A stretch of DNA of 64,000 nucleotides from Clostridium mobile (GTDB lineage: Bacteria; Bacillota; Clostridia; Clostridiales; Clostridiaceae), in the NCBI RefSeq assembly GCF_018918285.1, contig NZ_JAHLQF010000003.1, forward strand, positions 310,001 to 374,000, in the 5' to 3' direction. Shown here piece after piece: positions 33,723 to 41,809 of the stretch; the first letter of the stretch is position 1, and each line of letters opens with the position of its first letter. The notes under the pieces are model-generated. The model had not been told where the DNA came from and did no database searches. It saw only the letters and a program-made list of their open reading frames with translations. A program made the position numbers and the translations under genes.

Positions 33723-34730
33723 ATGAATATAGCAGATTACAAAGGTGTTTGGGTATTTGCTGAACAAAGAGATGGACACTTACAAAAAGTTTCTTTGGAA
33801 TTAGTTGGAAAAGGAAGAGAAATTGCAGATAAATTAGGAGTAGAATTAACAGCTCTACTTCTTGGAAATGATATGGATGAAGCTTGTAAAGAATTAGTAG
33901 CATATGGTGCTGATAGAGTTATATATGCTAAACATCCACTATTAAAACATTATACAACAGATGCGTATACTAAGGTAATTTGTGAAATAGTAAATGAGAG
34001 AAAACCTGAAATAATACTAGTTGGAGCTAGCTACATTGGAAGAGATTTAGGGCCAAGAGTTGCTGGAAGATTAGAAACAGGACTTACAGCTGACTGTACA
34101 GGACTTGACGTTGAAGAAGGAGCAAACCATTTATTAATGACAAGACCTGCATTTGGTGGAAACTTAATGGCTACAATTATATGTACTGAACATAGACCAC
34201 AGATGTCAACAGTAAGACCAGGAGTTTTTGAAAGATTACCTAAGGATGCTGGAAGAAAAGGCGAAATTGAAACAGTATCAGTTAACTTAGAGCAATCAGA
34301 TATAAGAACAAAGGTAGAAGACGTTGTAAAAATAGCTAAAAATGTTATGGATATCGGAGAAGCTGAAATCCTAATATCTGGTGGTAGAGGAGTAGGCTCA
34401 AAAGAAGGATTCGATACATTAAAAGAACTAGCTGACCTTATGGGTGGAAGTATTGCAGGATCAAGAGCAGCTATAGATAATGCTTGGATAGATAAAGCAT
34501 ATCAAGTAGGTCAAACTGGAAAAACTGTTAGACCTAGAGTATACATAGCTGTTGGAATTTCAGGTGCAATTCAGCACTTAGCTGGTATGCAAGATTCAGA
34601 TTTCATAATAGCTATAAATAAAGATGATTCAGCTCCATTAATGAAGGTTGCAGACCTTGCACTAGTTGGAGACTATAAGAAAATAGTTCCTGAATTAATA
34701 GCTGAATTAAAGGCTAAAATAAATAATTAG
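33723..34730 (+). CDS. etfA: Electron transfer flavoprotein alpha subunit
   Basis: 335 residues. The C-terminal FAD domain is complete (SGGRGVGSKEGFDTLKEL, GSRAAIDNAWID, QVGQTGKTVRPRVYIAVGIS, AINKDDSAPLMKVADLALVGD). ATG 33723 is chosen because TAGGAGGG lies about nine bases upstream; the in-frame TTG at 33717 sits too close to that SD. It follows etfB directly. A 34-base perfect palindrome then separates it from hbd. Confidence 0.97.
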   Translation: MNIADYKGVWVFAEQRDGHLQKVSLELVGKGREIADKLGVELTALLLGNDMDEACKELVAYGADRVIYAKHPLLKHYTTDAYTKVICEIVNERKPEIILVGASYIGRDLGPRVAGRLETGLTADCTGLDVEEGANHLLMTRPAFGGNLMATIICTEHRPQMSTVRPGVFERLPKDAGRKGEIETVSVNLEQSDIRTKVEDVVKIAKNVMDIGEAEILISGGRGVGSKEGFDTLKELADLMGGSIAGSRAAIDNAWIDKAYQVGQTGKTVRPRVYIAVGISGAIQHLAGMQDSDFIIAINKDDSAPLMKVADLALVGDYKKIVPELIAELKAKINN

Positions 34731-34738
34731 TAAAAGAT

Positions 34739-34772
34739 GATACATGTTTGTATTTAAATACAAACATGTATC
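34739..34772 (+). other. Perfect palindrome in etfA-hbd intercistronic gap
   Basis: A 17-base arm (34739-34755) is followed directly by its reverse complement (34756-34772). Only a weak CTTTATAAT follows, so it is a poor terminator. It may be an attenuator, a processing site or a stabilising stem that sets hbd level relative to etfA. Confidence 0.65.
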
Positions 34773-34813
34773 CTTTATAATAATATTATTACATAAATCA
34801 GGAGGGATAGTTT

Positions 34814-35662
34814 ATGAAAAAAGTATGTGTTTTAGGTGCGGGAACTATGGGAGCAGGAATTGCTCAGGCTTTTGCAGTAAAAGGATACGAAGTAATATTA
34901 AGAGACATAAAAGATGAGTTTGTTGAAAAAGGTTTAAACGGAATTAATAAAAGCTTATCTAGATTAGTAGCTAAAGAAAAAATGACTCAAGAAGATATGG
35001 ATGCCATTTTATCAAGAATAACAGGAACAGTTGATTTAAATATGGCAGAAGATTGCGATTTAGTAATTGAAGCTGCTATAGAGAATATGGCAATAAAAAG
35101 AGAAATATTTGGTGACCTAGATAGAATATGTAAACCAGAAACTATATTAGCATCAAACACTTCTTCACTTTCAATAACTGAAATAGCTACAGCGACTAAA
35201 AGACCAGATAAAGTTATAGGAATGCACTTCTTTAACCCAGCTCCAGTGATGAAACTGGTAGAAATCATAAGAGGTATGGCTACATCACAAGAAACTTATG
35301 ATGCAGTTAAAGAAGTTTCAGTAGCAATTGGAAAGGATCCAGTTGAAGTTGCAGAAGCTCCAGGATTTGTTGTAAATAGAATATTAATTCCAATGATAAA
35401 TGAAGCTGTTGGAATTTATGCAGAAGGAATAGCTTCACCAGAAGACATTGATAAAGCTATGATGCTTGGTGCTAACCACCCAATGGGACCTTTAGCATTA
35501 GGTGATCTTATAGGATTAGATGTATGTCTTGCTATAATGGATGTATTATATAGCGAAACTGGTGATTCAAAATATAGAGCTCACTCATTATTAAGAAAAT
35601 ATGTAAGAGCTGGTTGGTTAGGAAGAAAAACTGGAAGAGGATTCCATAACTACGCTAAATAG
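34814..35662 (+). CDS. hbd: 3-hydroxybutyryl-CoA dehydrogenase
   Basis: 282 residues; NAD(P)H-dependent reduction of acetoacetyl-CoA in the butyrate/butanol pathway. The NAD site is [16 protein letters not shown], the catalytic His lies in [16 protein letters not shown], and the C-terminal helical domain ends in [20 protein letters not shown] precedes the ATG. It is the last gene of the operon. Thiolase is not in the window. Confidence 0.97.
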   Translation: MKKVCVLGAGTMGAGIAQAFAVKGYEVILRDIKDEFVEKGLNGINKSLSRLVAKEKMTQEDMDAILSRITGTVDLNMAEDCDLVIEAAIENMAIKREIFGDLDRICKPETILASNTSSLSITEIATATKRPDKVIGMHFFNPAPVMKLVEIIRGMATSQETYDAVKEVSVAIGKDPVEVAEAPGFVVNRILIPMINEAVGIYAEGIASPEDIDKAMMLGANHPMGPLALGDLIGLDVCLAIMDVLYSETGDSKYRAHSLLRKYVRAGWLGRKTGRGFHNYAK

Positions 35663-35669
35663 TTATGAT

Positions 35670-35702
35670 AAAAAGCCATTGGATATCCAATGGCTTTTTA
35701 GG
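35670..35702 (+). terminator. Terminator of the butyryl-CoA operon
   Basis: AAAAAGCCATTGGAT (35670-35684) and its reverse complement (35685-35699) form a perfect stem ending in TTTTT, just after hbd. Confidence 0.88.
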
Positions 35703-35743
35703 TATATAATTATTTATAATACCTTTTATAGGTGGTGATTGAC

Positions 35744-36769
35744 TTGTCTTGTACTGGGGATTTATTAGAAAAAAATTTATTTGATATAGATATGAGCAAT
35801 TCCATTTATACTGCCAGGTATACTTTTAAAGATATAATTGGGAAAAGTAATGCTATAAAAAAACTTATTAAACGAGGTAAAGAAATTGCAAATAGTCCAT
35901 CAACTATATTAATACAAGGGGAGAGCGGCACTGGAAAAGAAGTATTAGCGCAAGCTATTCATAATTATAGTCATAGAAAGAATTATCCATTTATCGCCGT
36001 AAATTGTGGTGCTATTCCTAGTAATTTAATAGAGAGTGAGTTGTTTGGATATGAAGAAGGCGCTTTCACAGGAGGCAAAAGGGGTGGGCATGTAGGAAAA
36101 TTTCAAGTGGCTAATGGCGGTACTATATTCTTAGATGAAATAGGTGATATGCCTTTAGATATGCAAGTTGGGCTACTTAGAGTATTACAAGAAGGTTATA
36201 TAACTAGAATAGGAAGCAATGTGCCTACAGCTATAAGCGTTAGAGTAATAGCAGCTACAAATAAGGATTTAAAAGAAGAGGTATCTAAAAATAGATTTAG
36301 AGAAGATTTATACTATAGATTAAATGTTATACCTATGCGTATACCAACTCTTAGAGAAAGAAGAGAGGATATAAAAATTCTTATAAAACATTTTATCAAG
36401 ATTAAAGCTAATAAATTAGATAAACCTATTCCTAAGATAGAAGAAAAAATGTATTACGATATTATTAATTATGAGTGGCCGGGGAATATAAGAGAGCTAG
36501 AGAATTATATAGAGAACATAGTTAATTTTAATGGAGAAAGCACTATAGAACTTAAAGTAGAAAATAATCAATATCATTATGATATTGAAAAAAATATAGT
36601 TAAAGAAGATGAAATGTATGTATGCTCCTTAGAGCAATTGGAGATAAAAGCAATATTGGCATGCAAGCATAAATATGGAAAAAATGTATCAAAAATATCA
36701 AGAAAATTAGGGATAAGTAGAAATACACTATATAATAAAATGAAAAAGTATAGTATAAGCTTAGAATGA
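35744..36769 (+). CDS. Sigma-54 activator (AAA+ and Fis-type HTH), no sensor domain
   Basis: About 341 residues. After about 35 N-terminal residues comes an AAA+ domain: Walker A GESGTGKE, the sigma-54 contact loop GAFTGG (usually GAFTGA), Walker B GGTIFLDEIGDMP, and the R-finger region FREDLYYRLN. It ends with a Fis-type helix-turn-helix (NVSKISRKLGISRNTLYNKMKK). Typical AcoR-like activators carry 200-300 residues of sensor domain that are absent here. TTG 35744 follows AGGTGGTGA by five bases and is preferred to the GTG at 35732. The adjacent alcohol dehydrogenase has a -24/-12 promoter, its likely target. Confidence 0.88.
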   Translation: MSCTGDLLEKNLFDIDMSNSIYTARYTFKDIIGKSNAIKKLIKRGKEIANSPSTILIQGESGTGKEVLAQAIHNYSHRKNYPFIAVNCGAIPSNLIESELFGYEEGAFTGGKRGGHVGKFQVANGGTIFLDEIGDMPLDMQVGLLRVLQEGYITRIGSNVPTAISVRVIAATNKDLKEEVSKNRFREDLYYRLNVIPMRIPTLRERREDIKILIKHFIKIKANKLDKPIPKIEEKMYYDIINYEWPGNIRELENYIENIVNFNGESTIELKVENNQYHYDIEKNIVKEDEMYVCSLEQLEIKAILACKHKYGKNVSKISRKLGISRNTLYNKMKKYSISLE

Positions 36770-36836
36770 TGTATGTGAAAAAAATTTAACAAAGTTTATT
36801 AAAGAAATAGGACTTTTCAACAAATTTGAAGTGCTG

Positions 36837-36861
36837 AAAAATTTAACAGTGTTAAATTTTT
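36837..36861. promoter_or_regulatory. Upstream dyad (candidate enhancer) for adh
   Basis: A palindrome centred on G36849 with arms AAATTTAACA and TGTTAAATTT, extending two more A-T pairs. It lies about 100 bases upstream of the -24 element of the adh promoter. The left arm AAATTTAACA occurs again at 36782-36791. It could alternatively act as the terminator of the activator gene, since Ts follow. Confidence 0.55.
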
Positions 36862-36958
36862 TCACATATTAATATAAATAACTGCTCAAAAAGACAACAG
36901 TAAATTTAGGTATAAATCGAAAAAATCTGAAAGTATTGAATATAAGTCCTTTCAGTTG

Positions 36959-36974
36959 TGGCATGGAATTTGCT
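36959..36974 (+). promoter_or_regulatory. Sigma-54 (-24/-12) promoter of the alcohol dehydrogenase gene
   Basis: TGGCATGGAATTTGCT has GG at 36960-36961 and GC at 36972-36973 with the required ten-base gap. It differs from TGGCACGN4TTGCW at one position. It lies 61 bases before the adh start and just downstream of a sigma-54 activator gene. Confidence 0.82.
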
Positions 36975-37034
36975 ATATATAATAATGTTAAAAAAATATC
37001 AAAGTAGATACTTTAATATATAGGAGGAAGAAAA

Positions 37035-38204
37035 ATGTATAGATTTACAATTCCAAGAGATATTTATTATGGAAGGGACTCATTGGAAGTATTAAAGAGT
37101 ATTAAAGGTAAAAAGGCTGTCATAGTAGTAGGTGGCGGTTCAATGAAAAGATTTGGATTTTTAGATAAAGTAGAAGCTTACTTAAAAGAAGCTAAAATAG
37201 AAACCAAATTAATAGAGGGGGTTGAACCAGATCCATCCGTTGAAACAGTTATGAAGGGCGCACAAATCATGACAGAATTTCAGCCTGATTGGATCGTATC
37301 AATAGGTGGAGGATCTCCCATTGATGCAGCTAAAGCTATGTGGTTGTTTTATGAACATCCAGAATTAACTTTCAAAGAAGCTGCTGAAAAAGTATTAAGT
37401 TTACCAGAGCTTAGAAATAAAGCTAAATTTATAGCTATTCCATCAACTAGTGGTACAGCAACAGAAGTTACAGCATTTTCTGTAATAACAGATTATAAAG
37501 CAGAAATAAAGTATCCTTTAGCAGACTTTAATTTAACTCCTGATATTGCAATTGTTGATCCTGAGCTAGCAGAGACTATGCCTCCTAAACTTACTGCTCA
37601 TACAGGAATGGATGCATTGACTCATGCAGTAGAAGCTTATGTAGCAGGATTAAGATCAAACTTTACAGATCCTCTTGCAATACACGCAATTGCAATGGTA
37701 AAAGATTATATTCTAAAATCATATGAAGGCGATAAGGAAGCAAGAGAAAGAATGCATGAGGCGCAGTGTCTAGCGGGAATGGCTTTCTCAAATGCTCTAC
37801 TTGGAATTACTCATAGTATGGCTCATAAAATAGGAGCGGTTTTCCACATACCTCATGGATGTGCAAATGCTATTTTCTCTCCATATGTTATAGATTTTAA
37901 TAAGAAAGTATGTAAAGATAGATATGCAACTATTGCTAGATACTTAGGATTAAGTGGAAATAATGATGATGAATTGGTGGATTCATTAACTGATATGATA
38001 AGGGAATTAAATAAGGCTATGGATATTCCTTTAACTTTAAAGGAATACGGTATAAAGGAAGAAGAGTTTAAACAGAAAGTTAAATTTATGTCTCATAATG
38101 CGGTATTAGATGCTTGTACTTCTTCTAACCCAAGAAAAATCTCAGAAGAAGAGATGGAAAACATGTATACTTATGCCTACAATGGCAAAAAAATAGACTT
38201 TTAA
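37035..38204 (+). CDS. Iron-containing alcohol dehydrogenase (butanol dehydrogenase type)
   Basis: A 389-residue group III alcohol dehydrogenase. The NAD(P)-binding region is VSIGGGSPIDAAKAMW. The metal ligands lie in GMDALTHAVEAY and in HSMAHKIGAVFHIPHGCANAI. It reduces short-chain aldehydes such as butyraldehyde with NAD(P)H, or oxidises alcohols in the opposite sense. AGGAGG precedes the ATG. It is under a sigma-54 promoter, unlike the Rex-controlled operon upstream, so alcohol formation appears separately regulated. The exact substrate is not assignable. Confidence 0.92.
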   Translation: MYRFTIPRDIYYGRDSLEVLKSIKGKKAVIVVGGGSMKRFGFLDKVEAYLKEAKIETKLIEGVEPDPSVETVMKGAQIMTEFQPDWIVSIGGGSPIDAAKAMWLFYEHPELTFKEAAEKVLSLPELRNKAKFIAIPSTSGTATEVTAFSVITDYKAEIKYPLADFNLTPDIAIVDPELAETMPPKLTAHTGMDALTHAVEAYVAGLRSNFTDPLAIHAIAMVKDYILKSYEGDKEARERMHEAQCLAGMAFSNALLGITHSMAHKIGAVFHIPHGCANAIFSPYVIDFNKKVCKDRYATIARYLGLSGNNDDELVDSLTDMIRELNKAMDIPLTLKEYGIKEEEFKQKVKFMSHNAVLDACTSSNPRKISEEEMENMYTYAYNGKKIDF

Positions 38205-38220
38205 AACTAATGTGAACCTA

Positions 38221-38265
38221 AATAAAAACTCTCTTAATTAAATTTATTAAGAGAGTTTTTATTTA
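38221..38265. terminator. Terminator of adh
   Basis: The 18-base arm at 38221-38238 pairs perfectly with 38246-38263, including an A tract and a T tract. It is a strong factor-independent terminator. Confidence 0.9.
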
Positions 38266-38390
38266 GATTTTAAATTCATGCATATTAGATATGTTAAAAT
38301 AAATAAATAAAGTTGATAAAGGATATAAAAGTCTTATATAATCAATATTATAATTATCAAAATAATTTTAAAGAATTTGGAGGAGAAATT

Positions 38391-39284
38391 ATGTACGAAA
38401 TTTTAAAAAAGGAACTATTAGCTCCAAATATTTATAAGATGGTTGTTAAAGTACCTAGAGTGGCAAAGGCAGCTAAGCCGGGCCAATTTGTTATAGTAAG
38501 AGTTGATGAAAAAAGTGAAAGAATTCCACTTACAATTTGTGATTATGATAAAGATGAAGAAACGGTTACAATAGTATTTCAAACCTTAGGTGCTTCAACT
38601 ATTAAGATGAGCAAGCTTGAAGTAGGAGATTATTTTAGAGATTTTGCAGGGCCATTAGGAAATCCATCTGAATTTATATATGAATCTATAGAAGAGCTAA
38701 AGAATAAAAATATAATTTTTATAGCAGGAGGGGTTGGTACTGCGCCAATTTATCCTCAAATAAAATGGTTAAACTCTAGAGGAATAAATGTGGATGTGAT
38801 TATTGGTAGCAAAAATAAAGAGCTATTAATTATGGAAGAGGAAATTAAAAAAGAAGCATCTAATTTATATGTAGCAACAGATGACGGATCATATGGTTAC
38901 AAAGGGTTAGTTACTGATCTTTTAAAAGATTTAATAGATAAAGAAAATAAAAAGTATGACTTAGTTATAGCTATAGGCCCTATGATAATGATGAAGTTTA
39001 TAACTAAGCTTACTAAAGAATATGATATAAAAACAGTGGTTAGTTTAAACACTCTTATGGTAGATGGTACAGGTATGTGTGGAGCATGCAGAGTAACTGT
39101 AGGAGGAGAAACTAAATTTGCTTGTGTAGATGGTCCTGAATTTGATGGGCATCTTGTGGAATTTGATGAAGCTTTAAGAAGGCAGAGTATGTATAAAGGT
39201 GAAGAAAAGAAAAAGCTTTTAGTAGAAAAGCAAAAAGAAGAAGGGCACGTTTGTCGTATAGGATTAGGAGGGGAGGAAAAGTAA
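38391..39284 (+). CDS. nfnA: NfnA: NADH-dependent reduced ferredoxin:NADP+ oxidoreductase, small subunit
   Basis: 297 residues. An FNR-like domain binds FAD and NAD (RIPLTICDYD, FIAGGVGTAPIYPQIKWL). A C-terminal [2Fe-2S] site lies in DGTGMCGACRVTVGG and FACVDGPEFDGH. Together with NfnB it performs electron bifurcation between NADPH, NAD and ferredoxin. ATG 38391 has GGAGGAG upstream; the longer frame from 38313 has no SD. The stop overlaps the nfnB start (TAATG). Confidence 0.94.
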   Translation: MYEILKKELLAPNIYKMVVKVPRVAKAAKPGQFVIVRVDEKSERIPLTICDYDKDEETVTIVFQTLGASTIKMSKLEVGDYFRDFAGPLGNPSEFIYESIEELKNKNIIFIAGGVGTAPIYPQIKWLNSRGINVDVIIGSKNKELLIMEEEIKKEASNLYVATDDGSYGYKGLVTDLLKDLIDKENKKYDLVIAIGPMIMMKFITKLTKEYDIKTVVSLNTLMVDGTGMCGACRVTVGGETKFACVDGPEFDGHLVEFDEALRRQSMYKGEEKKKLLVEKQKEEGHVCRIGLGGEEK

Positions 39285-40675
39285 TGGCTAACTTAAAGAG
39301 AACAGCAGTAGGAGAACAAAAGGCTGATGAGAGAGTAAAGAATTTCACTGAAGTATGTTTAGGATATAGTGAAGAAGAGGCAGTTAAAGAAGCGGAGAGA
39401 TGTCTTAATTGTAAAAATCCATTATGTGTTCCTAAGTGCCCTGTAGCTATTAATATCCCGGAATTTATCCAATGCATTAAGAAAAAAGATTTTAAAAGAG
39501 CTGCAGAAATAATAAATGAATCTAGTTCCCTTCCAGCGGTTTGTGGAAGAGTTTGTCCTCAAGAAACTCAATGCGAAGGAAAATGTATTTTAGGTATAAA
39601 AGGTGAACCAGTAGCTATTGGTAAGCTAGAAAGATTCATTGGAGATTGGTCAAGAATTAATAACATAGATTTATCTGTTAAAAGAGATAAAAAACATGAA
39701 AAAGTGGCTGTAATAGGAAGTGGTCCTGCAGGACTTGCCTGTGCTGGTGATTTAGCTAAGATGGGATATGCTGTAACTATATTTGAAGCCTTACATGAAC
39801 CAGGAGGAGTTTTAGTATATGGTATACCAGAATTTAGACTTCCAAAGGACACTGTGGTTAAACATGAAATAGATAATGTAAAAAAACTTGGAGTAGAAAT
39901 AGAAACAGACGTTGTAATAGGAAAAACATTAACTATAGATGAACTTTTAGAGGAAGAAGGTTATAGTGCAGTATTTATTGGCTCAGGAGCAGGTCTTCCT
40001 AAGTTTATGGGCATACCAGGGGAAAATTTAAATGGTGTGTTTTCTGCAAATGAATTCTTGACTAGAAGCAATTTAATGAAGGCATTTAGAGAGGATTATG
40101 ATACTCCAATTAGAACAGGCAATAAGGTTGCTGTAGTAGGTGGAGGAAATGTTGCTATGGATGCGGCTAGAACTGCAAGAAGACTAGGTGCAGAAGTACA
40201 CATAGTATATAGAAGATCAGAAGATGAGTTGCCAGCGAGAGTAGAAGAAGTTCACCATGCTAAAGAAGAAGGAATAATTTTTGATATCCTCACCAATCCA
40301 TTGGAGATAATTGGAGATGAATCCGGATGGGTAAAAGCAATAAAGTGTGTGAAAATGGAATTAGGTGAGCCAGATAGTTCAGGAAGAAGAAGACCAGTAG
40401 AAATTAAAGGATCAGAATTTGTAATGGAAATGGATACTGTTATAATGGCTCTAGGTACTTCTCCTAATCCATTAATAGCATCTACTACTGAAGGATTAAA
40501 TATAAACAAATGGGGATGTTTAGAGGTAGATGAAAGCACTTGTCAAACTCCAAGAAAAGAGATATTTGCCGGGGGAGATGCGGTTACAGGAGCAGCTACT
40601 GTAATACTTGCCATGGAAGCAGGAAAAAAAGCGGCTAAGGGAATAGATGAATATTTAAAAGGAAAGAATAAATAG
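39284..40675 (+). CDS. nfnB: NfnB: NADPH-binding large subunit (glutamate synthase-like)
   Basis: 463 residues. The N-terminal domain carries Cys for two [4Fe-4S] clusters (CLNCKNPLCVPKCPVAINI, then CGRVCPQETQCEGKC). FAD binding is at VIGSGPAGLACAGDLAKMG and NADPH binding at VVGGGNVAMDAARTARRLG. It was formerly annotated as NADPH-dependent glutamate synthase beta chain. In this gene pair the NfnAB identity is well supported. Translation is coupled to nfnA by the overlapping TAATG, with GGAGGGGAGG upstream. Confidence 0.94.
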   Translation: MANLKRTAVGEQKADERVKNFTEVCLGYSEEEAVKEAERCLNCKNPLCVPKCPVAINIPEFIQCIKKKDFKRAAEIINESSSLPAVCGRVCPQETQCEGKCILGIKGEPVAIGKLERFIGDWSRINNIDLSVKRDKKHEKVAVIGSGPAGLACAGDLAKMGYAVTIFEALHEPGGVLVYGIPEFRLPKDTVVKHEIDNVKKLGVEIETDVVIGKTLTIDELLEEEGYSAVFIGSGAGLPKFMGIPGENLNGVFSANEFLTRSNLMKAFREDYDTPIRTGNKVAVVGGGNVAMDAARTARRLGAEVHIVYRRSEDELPARVEEVHHAKEEGIIFDILTNPLEIIGDESGWVKAIKCVKMELGEPDSSGRRRPVEIKGSEFVMEMDTVIMALGTSPNPLIASTTEGLNINKWGCLEVDESTCQTPRKEIFAGGDAVTGAATVILAMEAGKKAAKGIDEYLKGKNK

Positions 40676-40680
40676 TAAAG

Positions 40681-40719
40681 TTGCGAGGCAATTTAATAAA
40701 AATTGCTTCGCAATTTTTT
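40681..40719 (+). terminator. Terminator of nfnAB
   Basis: TTGCGAGGCAATTT at 40681-40694 pairs with AAATTGCTTCGCAA at 40700-40713 (one G-U) and runs into TTTTTTA. It shows that an open frame starting here is not the true ogg start. Confidence 0.88.
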
Positions 40720-40737
40720 AAAAAGGAGGAATTTAAA

Positions 40738-41628
40738 ATGGATTTTGAATACGTAGAAGAAACTGAAATAGAAAGTATACCCACAGTTGTGGTGAAAAAT
40801 GTAGATAATTTTGAATTAGCTCATATTTTTGAATGTGGACAGTGCTTTAGATGGAATAAGACTGAAAGAGGTAGTTATATTGGAGTAGCCTTCGGTAAAG
40901 TTATTGAAGTAGAAAAAAATGGCGATGATGTATTGATATATAATACAAATGAAAAAGAGTTCAAGGACATCTGGGTAGAGTATTTTGATTTATATAGAGA
41001 TTATTCAGAAATAAAGACTATTCTTAAAAAAGATAGTTTGTTAGAGAAATCTGTTATATTCGGAAATGGAATAAGACTATTACAGCAAGAACCTTTCGAA
41101 ATAATAATTTCTTTTATTATTTCAGCAAACAACAGAATACCTATGATAAAAAGAGCGATAGATAATATAAGTAGAGAATGGGGAGAAACAGTAGAATACA
41201 AGGGCAAGACCTATTATACCTTTCCTACTATAGAAAAATTAAAGGATGCCACTGAAAAGGAATTGGAGCTTTGTGGAACAGGATTCAGAGCTAAGTACAT
41301 AGCAGATACGGTAAATAGATTATACAATAAGGAATTTGATATAGATTATATTAAAGAAAAAAATGATGATGATTGCCACAAAGAGTTACAGAATTTTATG
41401 GGAGTAGGCCCTAAAGTAGCGGACTGTATAATGTTATTTTCTATGGGAAAATATTCAGCATTTCCAGTAGATGTTTGGGTTAAGAGAGCTATGCAGCACT
41501 TTTATTTGGCACCAGATTTATCATTGAAAAAGATTAGAGATTTTGGAAGAGATAAATTTGGAGAGTTATCAGGTTTTGCTCAACAATATCTTTTTTATTA
41601 CGCAAGAGAAAATAATATATTAGTTTAA
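40738..41628 (+). CDS. ogg: 8-oxoguanine DNA glycosylase/AP lyase (OGG1 type)
   Basis: 296 residues; removes 8-oxoguanine from DNA. The N-terminal OGG_N domain contains FECGQCFRWNK. The HhH-GPD motif reads MGVGPKVADCIMLFSMGKYSAFPVDVWVKR, in which the catalytic Lys (GPKVADC) and Asp (PVDVW) are present. The start is ATG 40738 after AAGGAGGAA; it is independent of nfnAB because a terminator lies between. Bacterial OGG1-type enzymes are mostly found in clostridia and some archaea. Confidence 0.93.
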   Translation: MDFEYVEETEIESIPTVVVKNVDNFELAHIFECGQCFRWNKTERGSYIGVAFGKVIEVEKNGDDVLIYNTNEKEFKDIWVEYFDLYRDYSEIKTILKKDSLLEKSVIFGNGIRLLQQEPFEIIISFIISANNRIPMIKRAIDNISREWGETVEYKGKTYYTFPTIEKLKDATEKELELCGTGFRAKYIADTVNRLYNKEFDIDYIKEKNDDDCHKELQNFMGVGPKVADCIMLFSMGKYSAFPVDVWVKRAMQHFYLAPDLSLKKIRDFGRDKFGELSGFAQQYLFYYARENNILV

Positions 41629-41736
41629 GAATGGGACTAATTTTATGCAAATGGAAGATAATTTGAGTTCTTTAAAGCTGACGTATAAATTTATGAGTAT
41701 ATAACTAAAAATGTGTATTAATTTTTTATGAGTTTC

Positions 41737-41767
41737 TGTTATAATGTATATGATAAGTTTTTAACAA
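41737..41767 (+). promoter_or_regulatory. Extended -10 promoter with Rex-like operator before hydrogenase gene
   Basis: An extended -10 (TG-T-TATAAT, 41737-41745) has no clear -35. Directly downstream, 41750-41767 (ATGATAAGTTTTTAACAA) matches the Rex consensus TTGTTAA-N4-TTAACAA at 12 of 14 defined positions. Rex bound there would cover the transcription start. Confidence 0.55.
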
Positions 41768-41809
41768 ATGCGATTAGTAATTTGTTTATATATTAGGAGG
41801 AGTTATAAA

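Noticed and set aside
38313-38390. N-terminal extension of NfnA
   Set aside because: There is no SD at 38313, while GGAGGAG precedes ATG 38391, where family homology begins.
40681-40737. N-terminal extension of the OGG1 protein
   Set aside because: The extension is coded by the nfnAB terminator hairpin.
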